Shown here: piece by piece, positions 8,464 through 17,916 of the stretch
How the letters are laid out: every line of letters begins with the position of its first letter
Numbering within the stretch: position 1 is the first letter of the stretch
Position numbers and translations under genes: made by a program
Origin: Spirosomataceae bacterium TFI 002
GTDB lineage: Bacteria > Bacteroidota > Bacteroidia > Cytophagales > Spirosomataceae
Assembly (NCBI GenBank): GCA_900230115.1
Contig: LT907983.1
Location: 1,178,001 to 1,242,000, forward strand
Direction of reading: 5' to 3'
Length of the DNA stretch: 64,000 nt
Notes under the pieces: model-generated
The model's database searches: none
Told to the model about the DNA's origin: nothing
The model's input: only the letters and a program-made list of their open reading frames with translations

Positions 8464-9702
8464 ATGGCATTAAATTATATCTGGGCAGGATTTTTCATAA
8501 TTTCTTTACTTGTTGCCTTAGTAAAGAACATCTTTTTTCATGACACACTTATTTTCGAAACTCTCGTGCAAGGCATGTTTGATTCGGCAAAAGTTGGGTT
8601 CGAAATATCCCTTGCTCTTACAGGTATCATGACACTCTTTTTGGGTATTCTCAAAATCGGAGAGAAAGCGGGTGCAATTCGTTTTTTGGCAAGAATCATA
8701 GGACCATTTTTCAACAAGCTTTTCCCTGGCGTACCTCATGACCACCCTGCTCATGGACAAATGATCATGAATTTCTCGGCAAATTTATTGGGCCTTGACA
8801 ATGCAGCTACACCATTTGGACTTAAAGCAATGGAGAGCTTACAAGAACTTAACCCAGCTGCTACAAAAGACACTGCCACAGATGCCCAAATCATGTTTTT
8901 GGTATTGCACACCTCGGGACTCACGCTCATACCAATTAGTATAATGACCTATAGGGCAGCCATGGGTGCAGCAGACCCTTCAGATGTATTTATTCCGCTC
9001 ATTATAGCGACATATGCAACAACCATGGCAAGTTTGCTTTTGGTCGGATTTAGGCAAAAAATCAATTTCATGGATTTCACCATCATTAAGTGGCTTGGTG
9101 GAATTACTTTATTCATAATTGCTGTCCTTTTTTATCTCAAAACCCTTACAAAAGAAGAAATAGAGGTTTTCTCCAAAGTCTACAGTAACCTAATCCTTCT
9201 TATAATCATTGTCGGTTTTATTGCAGGTGGCTTATGGAAAAAAGTCAACATCTTTGATTCATTTATAGAAGGAGCAAAAGAAGGTTTCCAGGTAGCTGTA
9301 CGAATCATTCCTTACCTCGTAGCAATGTTAGTGGGTATTTCGGCTCTGAGAAACTGTGGTGCACTTGATGCCATCACAGACTCACTTGCCTATGTAATTG
9401 GGCTATTTGGGGCAGATACCGAATTTGTCAAGGCACTTCCCGTTGCTCTCATGAAACCACTAAGTGGTAGCGGAGCCCGTGGACTTCTTATAGAATTAAT
9501 GGAAAATGAAGGAGCTGATTCCTTCCCTGCCAGAGTAGCATCAATTTTCCAAGGTTCGGCTGATACCACTTTTTACATAGTTGCTCTTTACTTTGGCTCT
9601 GTAGGAGTTAGTAAAATACGCTATGCTATCCAATATGGTTTATTGGCAGATTTGATAGGTGTTATCGCAGGGATTTTCATTGGCTACTTCTTTTTTGCCT
9701 AA
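8464..9702 (+). CDS. Fused SpmA-SpmB spore-maturation-type membrane protein
   Basis: A 412-residue multi-pass inner-membrane protein in which two nucleoside-recognition/Gate domains, encoded separately as spmA and spmB in Bacillus, are joined. The first half shows SANLLGLDNAATPFGLKAME, the SpmA signature. The second shows KPLSGSGARG and FQGSADTTFYIVALYFGSVG, the SpmB signature. The organism is not expected to form spores, and the family is widespread outside spore formers with an unknown transport role. The gene stands alone. Its stop is 4 bases from the convergent small membrane gene. Confidence 0.88.
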   Translation: MALNYIWAGFFIISLLVALVKNIFFHDTLIFETLVQGMFDSAKVGFEISLALTGIMTLFLGILKIGEKAGAIRFLARIIGPFFNKLFPGVPHDHPAHGQMIMNFSANLLGLDNAATPFGLKAMESLQELNPAATKDTATDAQIMFLVLHTSGLTLIPISIMTYRAAMGAADPSDVFIPLIIATYATTMASLLLVGFRQKINFMDFTIIKWLGGITLFIIAVLFYLKTLTKEEIEVFSKVYSNLILLIIIVGFIAGGLWKKVNIFDSFIEGAKEGFQVAVRIIPYLVAMLVGISALRNCGALDAITDSLAYVIGLFGADTEFVKALPVALMKPLSGSGARGLLIELMENEGADSFPARVASIFQGSADTTFYIVALYFGSVGVSKIRYAIQYGLLADLIGVIAGIFIGYFFFA

Positions 9703-9706
9703 TAAA

Positions 9707-9916
9707 TCAATGCCTTCTACGGTAATTAAAATGAGTAGGGCGTTCGCACTGACCGCTACTACATCCAACATTTAAAAGTGTTTGGATCAAAAATCCACCA
9801 CCCAAAATAAGTAAGAAAATATCGAACTTATAAACAACTGCCGCACCGAGTAATATCAAGCTTACTATTAGATAAGTGATGCGTATAACTGGCCAATTCT
9901 TTAAGTATTTTTCCAT
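9707..9916 (-). CDS. Small DUF2892/YgaP-like membrane protein
   Basis: A 69-residue protein with two probable membrane segments (IRITYLIVSLILLGAAVVY and FLLILGGGFLIQTLLN) and a cysteine pair in NVGCSSGQC followed by a basic tail. The layout resembles DUF2892 proteins, the membrane part of YgaP-type rhodaneses, which often accompany sulfur or thiol chemistry. The match is by size and topology rather than by strong motifs. It is divergent from the DM13 gene, with 58 bases between. Confidence 0.62.
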   Translation of the reverse strand: MEKYLKNWPVIRITYLIVSLILLGAAVVYKFDIFLLILGGGFLIQTLLNVGCSSGQCERPTHFNYRRRH

Positions 9917-9974
9917 AACATTGTCAACCTTGTATATCTATTAAACGTAAGTAGTAGTAACAAAGTTTCTATAT

Positions 9975-10430
9975 ATGATATACACTAAGTTGAGTTTAGT
10001 TACCCTTATTACAGCGTTTTCGTTTTTTATTCTTTCATGTGAAAAAGCAGAGGAAATTGTCTCCCAAAAGGAAATGGAGAAAGAAATGGAGATAAAAGAA
10101 CCTTCCGACTCTAATGCTTTACTTGCTGGCACTTTCACGGGAGCATCTGGTCACGCAACTTCTGGTAAAGCAGAAATAATCAAACTTGACACCTCCACAT
10201 ATTCATTAGCGTTAACAAATTTCAAAACAGACAACGGACCTGATCTTAAAATATACCTAGCTGAGGATGCCAAAGCTGGCAACTTTATAGAAGTGTCAAG
10301 CAAAGTCGAAAACGGAAATAAAACTTACACGTTGCCTGCGGATATCGACTTTGAGAAGCATAAATTTGTCCTCATTTGGTGCAAAGCATTTTCTGTTAGT
10401 TTTGGTTTTGTAGAGCTCAAGGCCCCATAA
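9975..10430 (+). CDS. DM13-domain lipoprotein
   Basis: A 151-residue lipoprotein (FSFFILSCEKAEE, lipobox Cys near residue 16). A short charged linker is followed by one DM13 domain (about 48-151) with the typical LLAGTFTGASGHATSGKAEI start, NGPDLKIYLAED in the middle and the conserved Cys in VLIWCKAFSVSFG near the end. DM13 domains are thought to take part in extracellular redox or electron transfer through that cysteine, but no reaction is known. It is followed after 93 bases by an unrelated lipoprotein gene. Confidence 0.88.
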   Translation: MIYTKLSLVTLITAFSFFILSCEKAEEIVSQKEMEKEMEIKEPSDSNALLAGTFTGASGHATSGKAEIIKLDTSTYSLALTNFKTDNGPDLKIYLAEDAKAGNFIEVSSKVENGNKTYTLPADIDFEKHKFVLIWCKAFSVSFGFVELKAP

Positions 10431-10523
10431 CAACCATTAGATTTAAAATACTGTTAATGAAGCACTAAAAATTTGCTTTTAAACTCAAGGTTTTCAAATT
10501 TTGATTAATAAATAATCAAAACC

Positions 10524-11672
10524 ATGAAATTTAAATACTTTGTAGTTTGCTTTTTTCTTGGCTCTTTCATTTTCGCTTCCTGCTCCAAAAGTGGCACTAA
10601 AGCCTTAGAGCAGGGTGACTACTACAATGCGGTAATACTTGCTGTAGAAAAGTTAAAAAAAGACCCTGATAACGACAAATCGCTCTCGGTTTTACCAGAG
10701 GCCTACAGTTTTGCAAAAAAAGATCTTTTGTCGGATATATCTATTGGACAAAGTAGTAATCAGGCATATAAGTGGGAGCGAGTTTTGGAGAACTACAACA
10801 AGCTCAATAAGATGCACGACCTTATTTCTAAGTGCACCGCATGTCGTAGACAAGTAAGCCCTACTGCATATTTCAAAGAAACAGAAAGCACAAGAGAACT
10901 AGCCGCAGAAGAAAGGTATATCTCTGCCATGAAGAACCTAAAACTAGAAAGCATAGACGGCGGAAGAGCCGCATTTCGTGACCTCAACGAGCTTTTTCAG
11001 TTTGCTCCTAATTATAAAGATGTTCGATCTAAGTTAGACGACGCACTTAACATGGGTTCTATCCACGTTGTGGTAGAGCCAGCCATGGTTAATTCAAGGA
11101 TTTACAAACTTAGTAGCGATTATTTCAATGATAGAGTCAACGAGTTCTTAACTGAGAACAAAAGAATGAATGAATTCATCAGGTTCTATTCTCCAAGTGA
11201 AGCAGAAACTGTAGGCCTCAAGCCAGACCATATTGTAAAGCTGGAATTTCTCGACTTTGTAGTAGGAGAAACATTTTTGGAAAGTAAAAAAGAAACACTC
11301 ACCAGTGCCGATAGCGTAAAAACAGGAACTGTGACAATAAGAGGCAAAAAAGTTGATGCCTATGACAAAGTAAAAGCTGATTATACCTACAACAATAAAG
11401 TAATCTCGTCAAAAGGTATACTCGGGCTTACAATCATTGATTACGCACGCGATAAACAACTCCTAAAAAGAGAAATGCCTGGGGAATTTGTATGGAGAAA
11501 CGAATGGTCTACATACAATGGTGATGAAAGAGCACTTGACGACAAACAGCTTAAAATGACAAAGGCGAAAGAAATTCTACCGCCAGCACCTGAAGCTTTG
11601 TTTGTTGAGTTTTGCAAACCAATTCACAGCCAAGTCACTAGCGAAATCAGAAAGTTTTATAACAACTATTGA
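10524..11672 (+). CDS. Lipoprotein of unknown function with TPR-like N-terminus
   Basis: A 382-residue lipoprotein (FLGSFIFASCSKSG, lipobox Cys near residue 20). Residues 25-60 read like a TPR helix pair (ALEQGDYYNAVILAVEKL). The middle holds a CTACRR CxxC pair near 107, and the C-terminal 200 residues are a mixed alpha/beta region with no domain I recognise. The terms resemble conserved Bacteroidota lipoproteins. The gene has an AT-rich 93-base leader after the DM13 gene and no clear promoter. No function is proposed. Confidence 0.75.
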   Translation: MKFKYFVVCFFLGSFIFASCSKSGTKALEQGDYYNAVILAVEKLKKDPDNDKSLSVLPEAYSFAKKDLLSDISIGQSSNQAYKWERVLENYNKLNKMHDLISKCTACRRQVSPTAYFKETESTRELAAEERYISAMKNLKLESIDGGRAAFRDLNELFQFAPNYKDVRSKLDDALNMGSIHVVVEPAMVNSRIYKLSSDYFNDRVNEFLTENKRMNEFIRFYSPSEAETVGLKPDHIVKLEFLDFVVGETFLESKKETLTSADSVKTGTVTIRGKKVDAYDKVKADYTYNNKVISSKGILGLTIIDYARDKQLLKREMPGEFVWRNEWSTYNGDERALDDKQLKMTKAKEILPPAPEALFVEFCKPIHSQVTSEIRKFYNNY

Positions 11673-11684
11673 TGAATGCTCTTA

Positions 11685-13331
11685 TTAAACTTCCTTAAGT
11701 AAGGGAGTAAAACTGAAAGTTTCACCGTCAAAAAGCCCTTTGTCTGATAATTTCAGTCTAGGAATAACCAGCAATGCCATAAAGGAAAGAGTCATGTATG
11801 GGGCTTTCAATGTGGAGCCAAGTTTTTGCTTGGCAAGCGAATCTATATCCTTGTATTCTTTCGCAATATAAGCACCGTCTTTATCGCTCATGATTCCGGC
11901 TATAGGTAATGACACAACACCCATTTGATCATCTACAACTACGGAAATACCTCCCTTTTCTCTTACAATTATGTTGATCGCATCTTTTATTGATTCGTCA
12001 TCTACTCCTACAGCAATGATATTATGAGAATCGTGTGCGACAGAGCTAGCAATAGCCCCACTTTGAAGCCCAAACCCTTTTACAAAAGCCACAGCTGGGG
12101 GGGCTAATTCATACCTATTATAAACAACTATTTTAAGAATATCGCGGCTGACATCACTAACGATTTTTTCGGCAACAACCTGAGGTAATGCTAATTCTAA
12201 ATCTGTAACTAGTTGTCCTTCATTGATTTTGATAACTTGTAGTCTTGACTTCTCATTACCAACAAATGGTATCTGTAACTGCTCTACACTTACGTTTTGT
12301 GTAGAAAAATTATTAACTATCGCAGCTGGAGTTGTTTCAAAAAGACATTTACCGTCCTCCATTACTTTTTCTCCACCAATAAAAACAGATTGGGCTATAA
12401 AGTCAGTTTTGTTATTCCAAATCACAAAATCTGCAGACTCCCCTTCTCGCAGCAAACCCACAGGGATATTATAGTGCAATACTGGATTGAGAGAAGCCAT
12501 ACGCAATACATCATAAAAGTCCACTCCTACTTCTATTGCTCTTTTACACAGCTTGTTTATATGACCCTCGAGAAGTTCGTCAGGGTGTTTGTCATCACTA
12601 CAAAACATCATTTGATGAGCATTTGCTTTAGCCAACGGAATAAGTGCCTCAAAATTCTTAGCAGCACTTCCCTCTCTGATTAGAATTTTCACTCCAAGAT
12701 TTAGTTTCTCTTGAGCTTCATCCAGTGTAAAGCATTCATGGTCGGTACTTATCCCTTTTGAAAAGTATTTAACGGCAGCTTCCCCTCTTACTCCAGGAGC
12801 GTGACCATCCACCTTTTTACCCATTTCTAAGGCTGCATTGACAATGTCTATTTGAGTTGGGTTTTCGGCAATAACTCCAGGAAAATTCATCATTTCTGCC
12901 AAGTAGGTCACTTCTGGCAACGACAATAGAGATTTCACATCAGCTAGTTCTAACCGGGCTCCTGCACTTTCAAAAGTCGTTGCTGGAACACAAGAAGGCA
13001 CTCCAAACGAAAACTGAAAAGGAACCGTGTTTCCATTAGAAATCATGAACTTTACACCTTCCACACCTAGCACATTAGCGATTTCGTGTGGATCAGAAAC
13101 CGTTGCAATGGAACCATGTAGCACCGCAAGTTTTGAAAACTCAGAAGGCGTAAGCATTGAGCTCTCAATATGTACGTGAGCATCTACAAGTCCAGGACCT
13201 ATATATGGATAGCTTGGGTCTTCGTTCCCCAAGTTTTTAATTCCAAAAACCCTATTTTCTCTGATGAGTAACTCTCCTAAATAAATCTGATTTTCAAAAA
13301 TATCTATTATATTACCTTTATATACATTCAT
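11685..13331 (-). CDS. ade: Adenine deaminase
   Basis: A 548-residue amidohydrolase that converts adenine to hypoxanthine and ammonia in purine salvage, with a metal centre. Motifs seen include GPGLVDAHVHIESSML (metal-binding HxH), SDPHEIANVLG, the DGHAPG metal ligand region and FCSDDKHPDEL. The C-terminal ade-specific domain includes SHNIIAVG and MSDKDGAYIA. I chose the ATG at 13331, with an AAGGGAG ribosome-binding sequence just before it. The frame is open to 13409 but that extension would run into the terminator hairpin. A terminator and a sigma-54-like site lie upstream (see 13392-13509). Confidence 0.95.
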   Translation of the reverse strand: MNVYKGNIIDIFENQIYLGELLIRENRVFGIKNLGNEDPSYPYIGPGLVDAHVHIESSMLTPSEFSKLAVLHGSIATVSDPHEIANVLGVEGVKFMISNGNTVPFQFSFGVPSCVPATTFESAGARLELADVKSLLSLPEVTYLAEMMNFPGVIAENPTQIDIVNAALEMGKKVDGHAPGVRGEAAVKYFSKGISTDHECFTLDEAQEKLNLGVKILIREGSAAKNFEALIPLAKANAHQMMFCSDDKHPDELLEGHINKLCKRAIEVGVDFYDVLRMASLNPVLHYNIPVGLLREGESADFVIWNNKTDFIAQSVFIGGEKVMEDGKCLFETTPAAIVNNFSTQNVSVEQLQIPFVGNEKSRLQVIKINEGQLVTDLELALPQVVAEKIVSDVSRDILKIVVYNRYELAPPAVAFVKGFGLQSGAIASSVAHDSHNIIAVGVDDESIKDAINIIVREKGGISVVVDDQMGVVSLPIAGIMSDKDGAYIAKEYKDIDSLAKQKLGSTLKAPYMTLSFMALLVIPRLKLSDKGLFDGETFSFTPLLKEV

Positions 13332-13391
13332 ATTTAGCTCCCTTGTCAATGTTGCGAAATTAACAAAAATAGACCGTGAAGTGACCTGGAG

Positions 13392-13432
13392 TAAAAAGAA
13401 AAAAGTCACCAGGAAGATCCCGATGACTTTTT
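13392..13432 (-). terminator. Terminator on the minus strand between nuoB and ade
   Basis: On the minus strand AAAAAGTCA pairs with TGACTTTTT, with an inner GGGA/TTCC helix including one G-U. It is followed by TTCTTTTT. It can end nuoAB transcripts, or a short RNA started at the sigma-54-like site at 13491. Confidence 0.75.
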
Positions 13433-13490
13433 GATAAACCTTTTGAGTTTTATTGAGTTAGTATGTGCCTTTCGGCGACATGATTATACT

Positions 13491-13509
13491 ATTACAAACC
13501 GCGTGCCAA
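13491..13509 (-). promoter_or_regulatory. Sigma-54-like promoter candidate in the nuoB-ade gap
   Basis: The minus strand reads TTGGCACG-CGGT-TTGTA, with GG-N10-GT spacing. The -24 part is a perfect match to the sigma-54 consensus and -12 has GT in place of GC. Transcription would start near 13483 on the minus strand and meet the terminator about 90 bases later. Confidence 0.42.
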
Positions 13510-13551
13510 CTTTCAGTACATAGTGAAAAATTATTTACAATCAACTCAATA

Positions 13552-14052
13552 TCAACTACTTATTTTTTCTCTTTTTATATTTTCTTGGAGTTTCATTATT
13601 CCACCTATAAGAGCCTCAGGTCTTGGTGGGCAGCCCGGAACATATACATCAACGGGTATAATTTTATCTACGCCTTTTACAACATGGTAGCCGTGTTCCC
13701 AATATGGGCCACCGCAATTACTGCAACTTCCCATCGAAATTACATAGCGTGGTTCGGCCATTTGTTCATATAACCTCTTAATCCTATCGGCCATTTTAAA
13801 AGTAACTGTACCTGATACAATCATGAGATCAGACTGGCGAGGAGAATTTCGCGGAAACATCCCAAAACGTTCCAAATCATAATTACTCGCCATAGATGCC
13901 ATCATTTCTATAGCACAACATGCCAAACCAAAACCCAATGGCCATAATGAATTTGCCCTTGCCCAATTCGTGACCTCATCCAAATTGGTTAAGATAATTT
14001 CGGCTTCACCACTTTTAATTCTTTGGCTATTTTCTAGCGAGTCAAAATTCAT
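13552..14052 (-). CDS. nuoB: NADH-quinone oxidoreductase subunit B
   Basis: A 166-residue subunit of respiratory Complex I that carries the terminal iron-sulfur cluster N2 on the peripheral arm at the membrane. The cluster ligands are visible: the tandem Cys in GLACCAIEM (C45, C46), Cys in [10 protein letters not shown] (C110) and Cys in [11 protein letters not shown] (C141). The start overlaps the nuoA stop by 4 bases (ATGA), so the two are coupled. No nuoC follows. The next gene on this strand is ade, after a terminator. Confidence 0.97.
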   Translation of the reverse strand: MNFDSLENSQRIKSGEAEIILTNLDEVTNWARANSLWPLGFGLACCAIEMMASMASNYDLERFGMFPRNSPRQSDLMIVSGTVTFKMADRIKRLYEQMAEPRYVISMGSCSNCGGPYWEHGYHVVKGVDKIIPVDVYVPGCPPRPEALIGGIMKLQENIKREKISS

Positions 14053-14516
14053 TGGTACTTTTTATTTATTTGTTCGTACATATCCAAAGGAACTACACCT
14101 TCCGAGTGGTCAGTAGTTTTTTGAGGTTTAATCCAATCTAAATGCCCCTGAGCCCATACATACACCAAACCTACAGCCAGAACAAAAATGAATATGAACA
14201 TCTCAGCAATGCTAAACCAACCCCAAGTTCCCTTGGTTTCGTTAACTAATTCTTGATTCCCAAATACTGTAGACCATGGAAAAAGAAGCACTAATTCAAC
14301 CTCGAAGAGGATAAATACCAGTGCGACGATATAATACTTTGATTTAAAACCTATTATAGCATCTCCTACAGTATCCTCTCCTGATTCATATGACGTTAGT
14401 TTTTCCTTATTCGGCCTGTTTGGTCGCAGGAGTCTCGCGATAAATAAAATTACCGTAAGCATGACCAAACCTGCGGCTACAAAAAGAAAAATATAAGCAA
14501 ATTGCGAGTGTATCAT
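14049..14516 (-). CDS. nuoA: NADH-quinone oxidoreductase subunit A
   Basis: A 155-residue membrane subunit of Complex I with three membrane helices ([44 protein letters not shown], and a C-terminal [20 protein letters not shown]). The conserved [10 protein letters not shown] loop and [14 protein letters not shown] are diagnostic. It lies in the proton-pumping membrane arm next to the quinone site, with nuoH. A 38-residue C-terminal tail after the last helix is longer than in E. coli. It is coupled to nuoB by a 4-base overlap. The other subunits are elsewhere, except nuoD at 27.9 kb. Confidence 0.95.
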   Translation of the reverse strand: MIHSQFAYIFLFVAAGLVMLTVILFIARLLRPNRPNKEKLTSYESGEDTVGDAIIGFKSKYYIVALVFILFEVELVLLFPWSTVFGNQELVNETKGTWGWFSIAEMFIFIFVLAVGLVYVWAQGHLDWIKPQKTTDHSEGVVPLDMYEQINKKYQ

Positions 14517-14632
14517 ATCTTAATCCAAAATTAAGAAAATCTAAGTCTCCATTACTATCCATGAAGAATTGACACTTAAATTAATTTCCTAAGAAGTTAA
14601 ATCTATCTATTTTTATCAAACTTTGTATTGAT

Positions 14633-17600
14633 TTGAAATATACCAAACTATACTTAATCGTCTTTAACCTACTATTTACTTTGTCTTTGAAAGGGCAAGT
14701 TAAACCTGGTTTCTTTCGTAATATAGGAGTTCAAGAAGGACTGCCATCGGAGTTTGTTTTAAGCACAATTCAAGATAGCAATGGTTTTATATGGATAGGT
14801 ACAAGCAATGGCTTAAGTAGGTTTGATGGCTATGGATTCAAACACTATCAAAGCGACTATGAGGACTCCACAGCAATAGCAGGTGACTTTATCTATTGCA
14901 TGGAAGCCGATGACGATGGTAAAATTTGGATAGGTCATTACGAAGCAGGTCTCGATCTCTTTAATCCAAAGTCTGGCAAAGTAGAAAAGCACTTCAATGA
15001 ATTCCCTGGCCCAAACGCTATTCCTGATAACAAAATAACAAGAATTTGGCTAGAGAAATCAAAATCTAGACTGTGGATTGGTACATCAAAGGAGCATTTT
15101 GTTTGGTATAACAAAACAAAGAATAAAATCGAGATTCCGGTTTTGAAAAAACATCCAGATCACAAAACGCCACTTCCCGAGCGAAATAGCTTCTACGATT
15201 TCAAGCCAAATCCACTCAACAAGGACGAATACTGGATGGCCACCAATGATGGACTTGCACTCTACAACGAAAAAACTCAATACATAAGATACTATTATTC
15301 TAAGGATGCTACAGGAGGGTTAACCACAAATAATAGAATGAGAAAGCTCCATATTAAAGGAGATAAAATATGGATTGTAAGTAGAGGTGGTGATGGACTA
15401 ATGTGTTTCGATATGATTAACAAAACATGGGAGGTCTACCCCTCTACCAATCAAAGTAATAATCTGATAGTTGACCTATTTGAAAAGACCAATAATGAAC
15501 TTTGGCTAGCAACTATTGGCAGCGGCTTAATGTCTTTTGACATCAATGATAAGACGTTTAACTCCTTTAACAAGTCTGACAATAAAAGCTATTACTTGAG
15601 AGGATTGGATGTTCGCAATATTTTTGAAGACAAGGAAAAAAATGTTTGGGTTAGCACAACAAAGGGTTTGGGTTTTTATACCAATTACAATCAATTCTTC
15701 CCGTTACAGAAAATAACATCAGGAACACAAGCTTCACTTAATGAACGCACTCCAATGTGTTTTGGAGATGACTCCTCTTACATCTACATTGGCTTGTCTG
15801 AAACTAAAGGATTGGTAAAAGTTGATAAAAAAAATAATACTCAGTCACTTATAACTCTTAAAGGGAATACCGAAAACTTCCATATTTACAGGATTGTACA
15901 GCGACCCAATGGTGAGATATGGATTACTAGTTCACTTGGCATATTATCATACAAATCTAAAGAGAAAAGCCTAAGAAGACAGACTTTTATCAATAATCAA
16001 CTGATTGACAATCGCATTCATTCTCTCTATTTTTTGAATAACAATTCTTTGCTTATTGGTAGCAGATATGAGGGTATTTTTGAATGTGACCTAACCGAAA
16101 ACAACTTTACCAACTTGACCAAAGAAAACTTTGGACTTGTACATGATCGATTTATCCATGAAATTGTGAAGGATCATAATGGCAATATATGGATTGGTAC
16201 AGAAAGAGGGATTTCGGTCATTAATTTTAAAAAGAAAAAAGTAATTAAAAACTTTTCCCTCTCAGAAGGATACAAAGTTATATATAGATTAAGTGAAGAT
16301 GAAAACGGGATTATGTGGGCATCTAGTGAGAGTCAAGGTGTATTTGGCTTTAGTACAGATAAACTCACACGTGTAAAAACCATTACAAAAAAAGACGGAT
16401 TGACTTCTAATGCAATTCAACACATCGCTGCCGATATGGTGGGCAGTTTATGGATTTCAACACAGCAAGGGCTTTGTAAATACAATCTAAGTGATAGCTC
16501 CATCCAAGTTTTCAATACTCAAAATGGACTAATTGACAACCACTTAGAAGGTAGTTTAAATACTATAAGTGATGGAACAATTGCTCTTGGGTTTAAAGAA
16601 CATTTTACGATTTTCAACCCAATAAATATTTTACAAACCGAAAAGCTTGATAAACCAAAAATTACAAGTTTTGAAGTTTTTGACAAACAAAGAACCTTCG
16701 ACTCAAGCTCTGAGATTGTACTAAAACCGTCAGAGAATTTTTTCACCATTGGGTTTTCAGCACTTAGCTATGGCATTGCAGATAAGCTCGATTATCAATA
16801 CATGTTGGTTGGAATTGACAATGGCTGGATTTTTGCAAAAGACAAAAGAGAAGCCAACTATACCAACTTAGAAGCTGGCTCATATGAGTTTAGAGTTCGC
16901 TATAACATCAAAGGAACAGGTGAATGGAGTGAGTATGAGACTCAATCAATAGAAATACAACCTCCTTTCACCAAAACAATATGGTTTTACTTGCTTTTGC
17001 TCACCCTTGTTGGAGGAATAATTAGAGCATTTTATTTACTCAAAATCAACCAAGTAAAGAATGAAGAACGACTTAAAACTGAGTTAAATAAGGAACTTCT
17101 TGCTCTTGAAATGAAAGCATTGCGAAGTCAAATGAATCCTCACTTCATATTTAATAGTTTGAACTCAATCAAATATTATGTTTTACAAAACGACACGAAA
17201 AAAGCCTCCAAATACCTGAATCAATTCTCAAAACTCATAAGGAGAATATTCAATAATACACAGCAAGAATTTACGCTTCTAGATGAGGAAATAGAAACTA
17301 TTGGCTTGTTTCTCGAAATGGAAAAACTTCGATTTGGAGATAAATTGGAGTTTGAGATAATTGTTGATCCCAACCTAAATACAGAAGACATAAAAGTACC
17401 CAACATGCTTATTCAGCCACATGTCGAGAATTCGATTTGGCATGGAATTATGCATAAAAAGACGACGGGGAAGATTGAAGTAATTTTTGACAAAATAAAG
17501 GACGAGTACCTTCAAATCACCATTAGAGACAATGGAATTGGGCGTGAGAAAGCCTCAAGAATCAAAAGCGAATCCGCCAACAAACATAAATCAAAAGGAA

Positions 17601-17746
17601 TAGAACTCACTCAAAATCGTATCAACCTCATTAATGAAAACCATGGTTTAGATATCACAACTGATTTTAAAGACCTGAAGGATGAAAAAGGTTTTGCCAA
17701 AGGCACGGAGGTGTGTACCAAAATGAAAATATTTTACGTTTTATAG
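14633..17746 (+). CDS. Beta-propeller sensor histidine kinase (Reg_prop, Y_Y_Y, LytS-type)
   Basis: A 1,037-residue sensor. A signal peptide (LYLIVFNLLFTLSLKGQ) precedes a large periplasmic two-component-regulator beta-propeller pair (residues about 25-690) with repeated units of the form DSNGFIWIGTSNGLSRFDG. A Y_Y_Y domain follows (about 705-775). A single membrane helix lies near 783 (IWFYLLLLTLVGGIIRAFYLL). The kinase belongs to the LytS/His_kinase type with the phospho-acceptor His at about 837 (QMNPHFIFNSLNS), and an HATPase domain to the end (NGIGREKA). The start codon is TTG. Unlike hybrid HTCS sensors it lacks receiver and AraC domains, and no LytTR response regulator is next to it. 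Ligand unknown, perhaps a glycan. Confidence 0.93.
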   Translation: MKYTKLYLIVFNLLFTLSLKGQVKPGFFRNIGVQEGLPSEFVLSTIQDSNGFIWIGTSNGLSRFDGYGFKHYQSDYEDSTAIAGDFIYCMEADDDGKIWIGHYEAGLDLFNPKSGKVEKHFNEFPGPNAIPDNKITRIWLEKSKSRLWIGTSKEHFVWYNKTKNKIEIPVLKKHPDHKTPLPERNSFYDFKPNPLNKDEYWMATNDGLALYNEKTQYIRYYYSKDATGGLTTNNRMRKLHIKGDKIWIVSRGGDGLMCFDMINKTWEVYPSTNQSNNLIVDLFEKTNNELWLATIGSGLMSFDINDKTFNSFNKSDNKSYYLRGLDVRNIFEDKEKNVWVSTTKGLGFYTNYNQFFPLQKITSGTQASLNERTPMCFGDDSSYIYIGLSETKGLVKVDKKNNTQSLITLKGNTENFHIYRIVQRPNGEIWITSSLGILSYKSKEKSLRRQTFINNQLIDNRIHSLYFLNNNSLLIGSRYEGIFECDLTENNFTNLTKENFGLVHDRFIHEIVKDHNGNIWIGTERGISVINFKKKKVIKNFSLSEGYKVIYRLSEDENGIMWASSESQGVFGFSTDKLTRVKTITKKDGLTSNAIQHIAADMVGSLWISTQQGLCKYNLSDSSIQVFNTQNGLIDNHLEGSLNTISDGTIALGFKEHFTIFNPINILQTEKLDKPKITSFEVFDKQRTFDSSSEIVLKPSENFFTIGFSALSYGIADKLDYQYMLVGIDNGWIFAKDKREANYTNLEAGSYEFRVRYNIKGTGEWSEYETQSIEIQPPFTKTIWFYLLLLTLVGGIIRAFYLLKINQVKNEERLKTELNKELLALEMKALRSQMNPHFIFNSLNSIKYYVLQNDTKKASKYLNQFSKLIRRIFNNTQQEFTLLDEEIETIGLFLEMEKLRFGDKLEFEIIVDPNLNTEDIKVPNMLIQPHVENSIWHGIMHKKTTGKIEVIFDKIKDEYLQITIRDNGIGREKASRIKSESANKHKSKGIELTQNRINLINENHGLDITTDFKDLKDEKGFAKGTEVCTKMKIFYVL

Positions 17747-17853
17747 CTGATCAGATAAATCGTCCAAGGTAAATCCTGCAACGGTTTGCAAAAGGAAGAA
17801 GAAAGTGATCGCTTCAAAATTTGTCATGAATTCAAGTTCGGACAAAACTTGAG

Positions 17854-17883
17854 AAAAGAACCTCGTAAAAGGGGTTCTTTTTT
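17854..17883 (+). terminator. Terminator after the propeller kinase
   Basis: The stem AAAAGAACC / GGTTCTTTT with a 10-nt loop is followed by more T. It lies 107 bases after the kinase stop and 33 bases before the start of the metalloprotease gene. Confidence 0.78.
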
Positions 17884-17916
17884 GCATTTATGTAATTGTA
17901 TTATATTGCATTAAGT

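Noticed and set aside
13332-13409. Upstream extension of the ade frame to 13409
   Set aside because: The extra 26 residues include the terminator sequence, and a good ribosome-binding site precedes the ATG at 13331.
17869-17887. GG-N10-GC spacing before the metalloprotease gene
   Set aside because: The match comes from the terminator stem and its T run; the -24 sequence does not fit.
17747-17889. A 48-residue minus-strand frame (start MQKRTPFTRFFSQ, end LDDLSDQL) between the propeller kinase and the metalloprotease
   Set aside because: Its start lies inside the terminator hairpin at 17854-17883, there is no promoter or ribosome-binding site, and no family is recognised.
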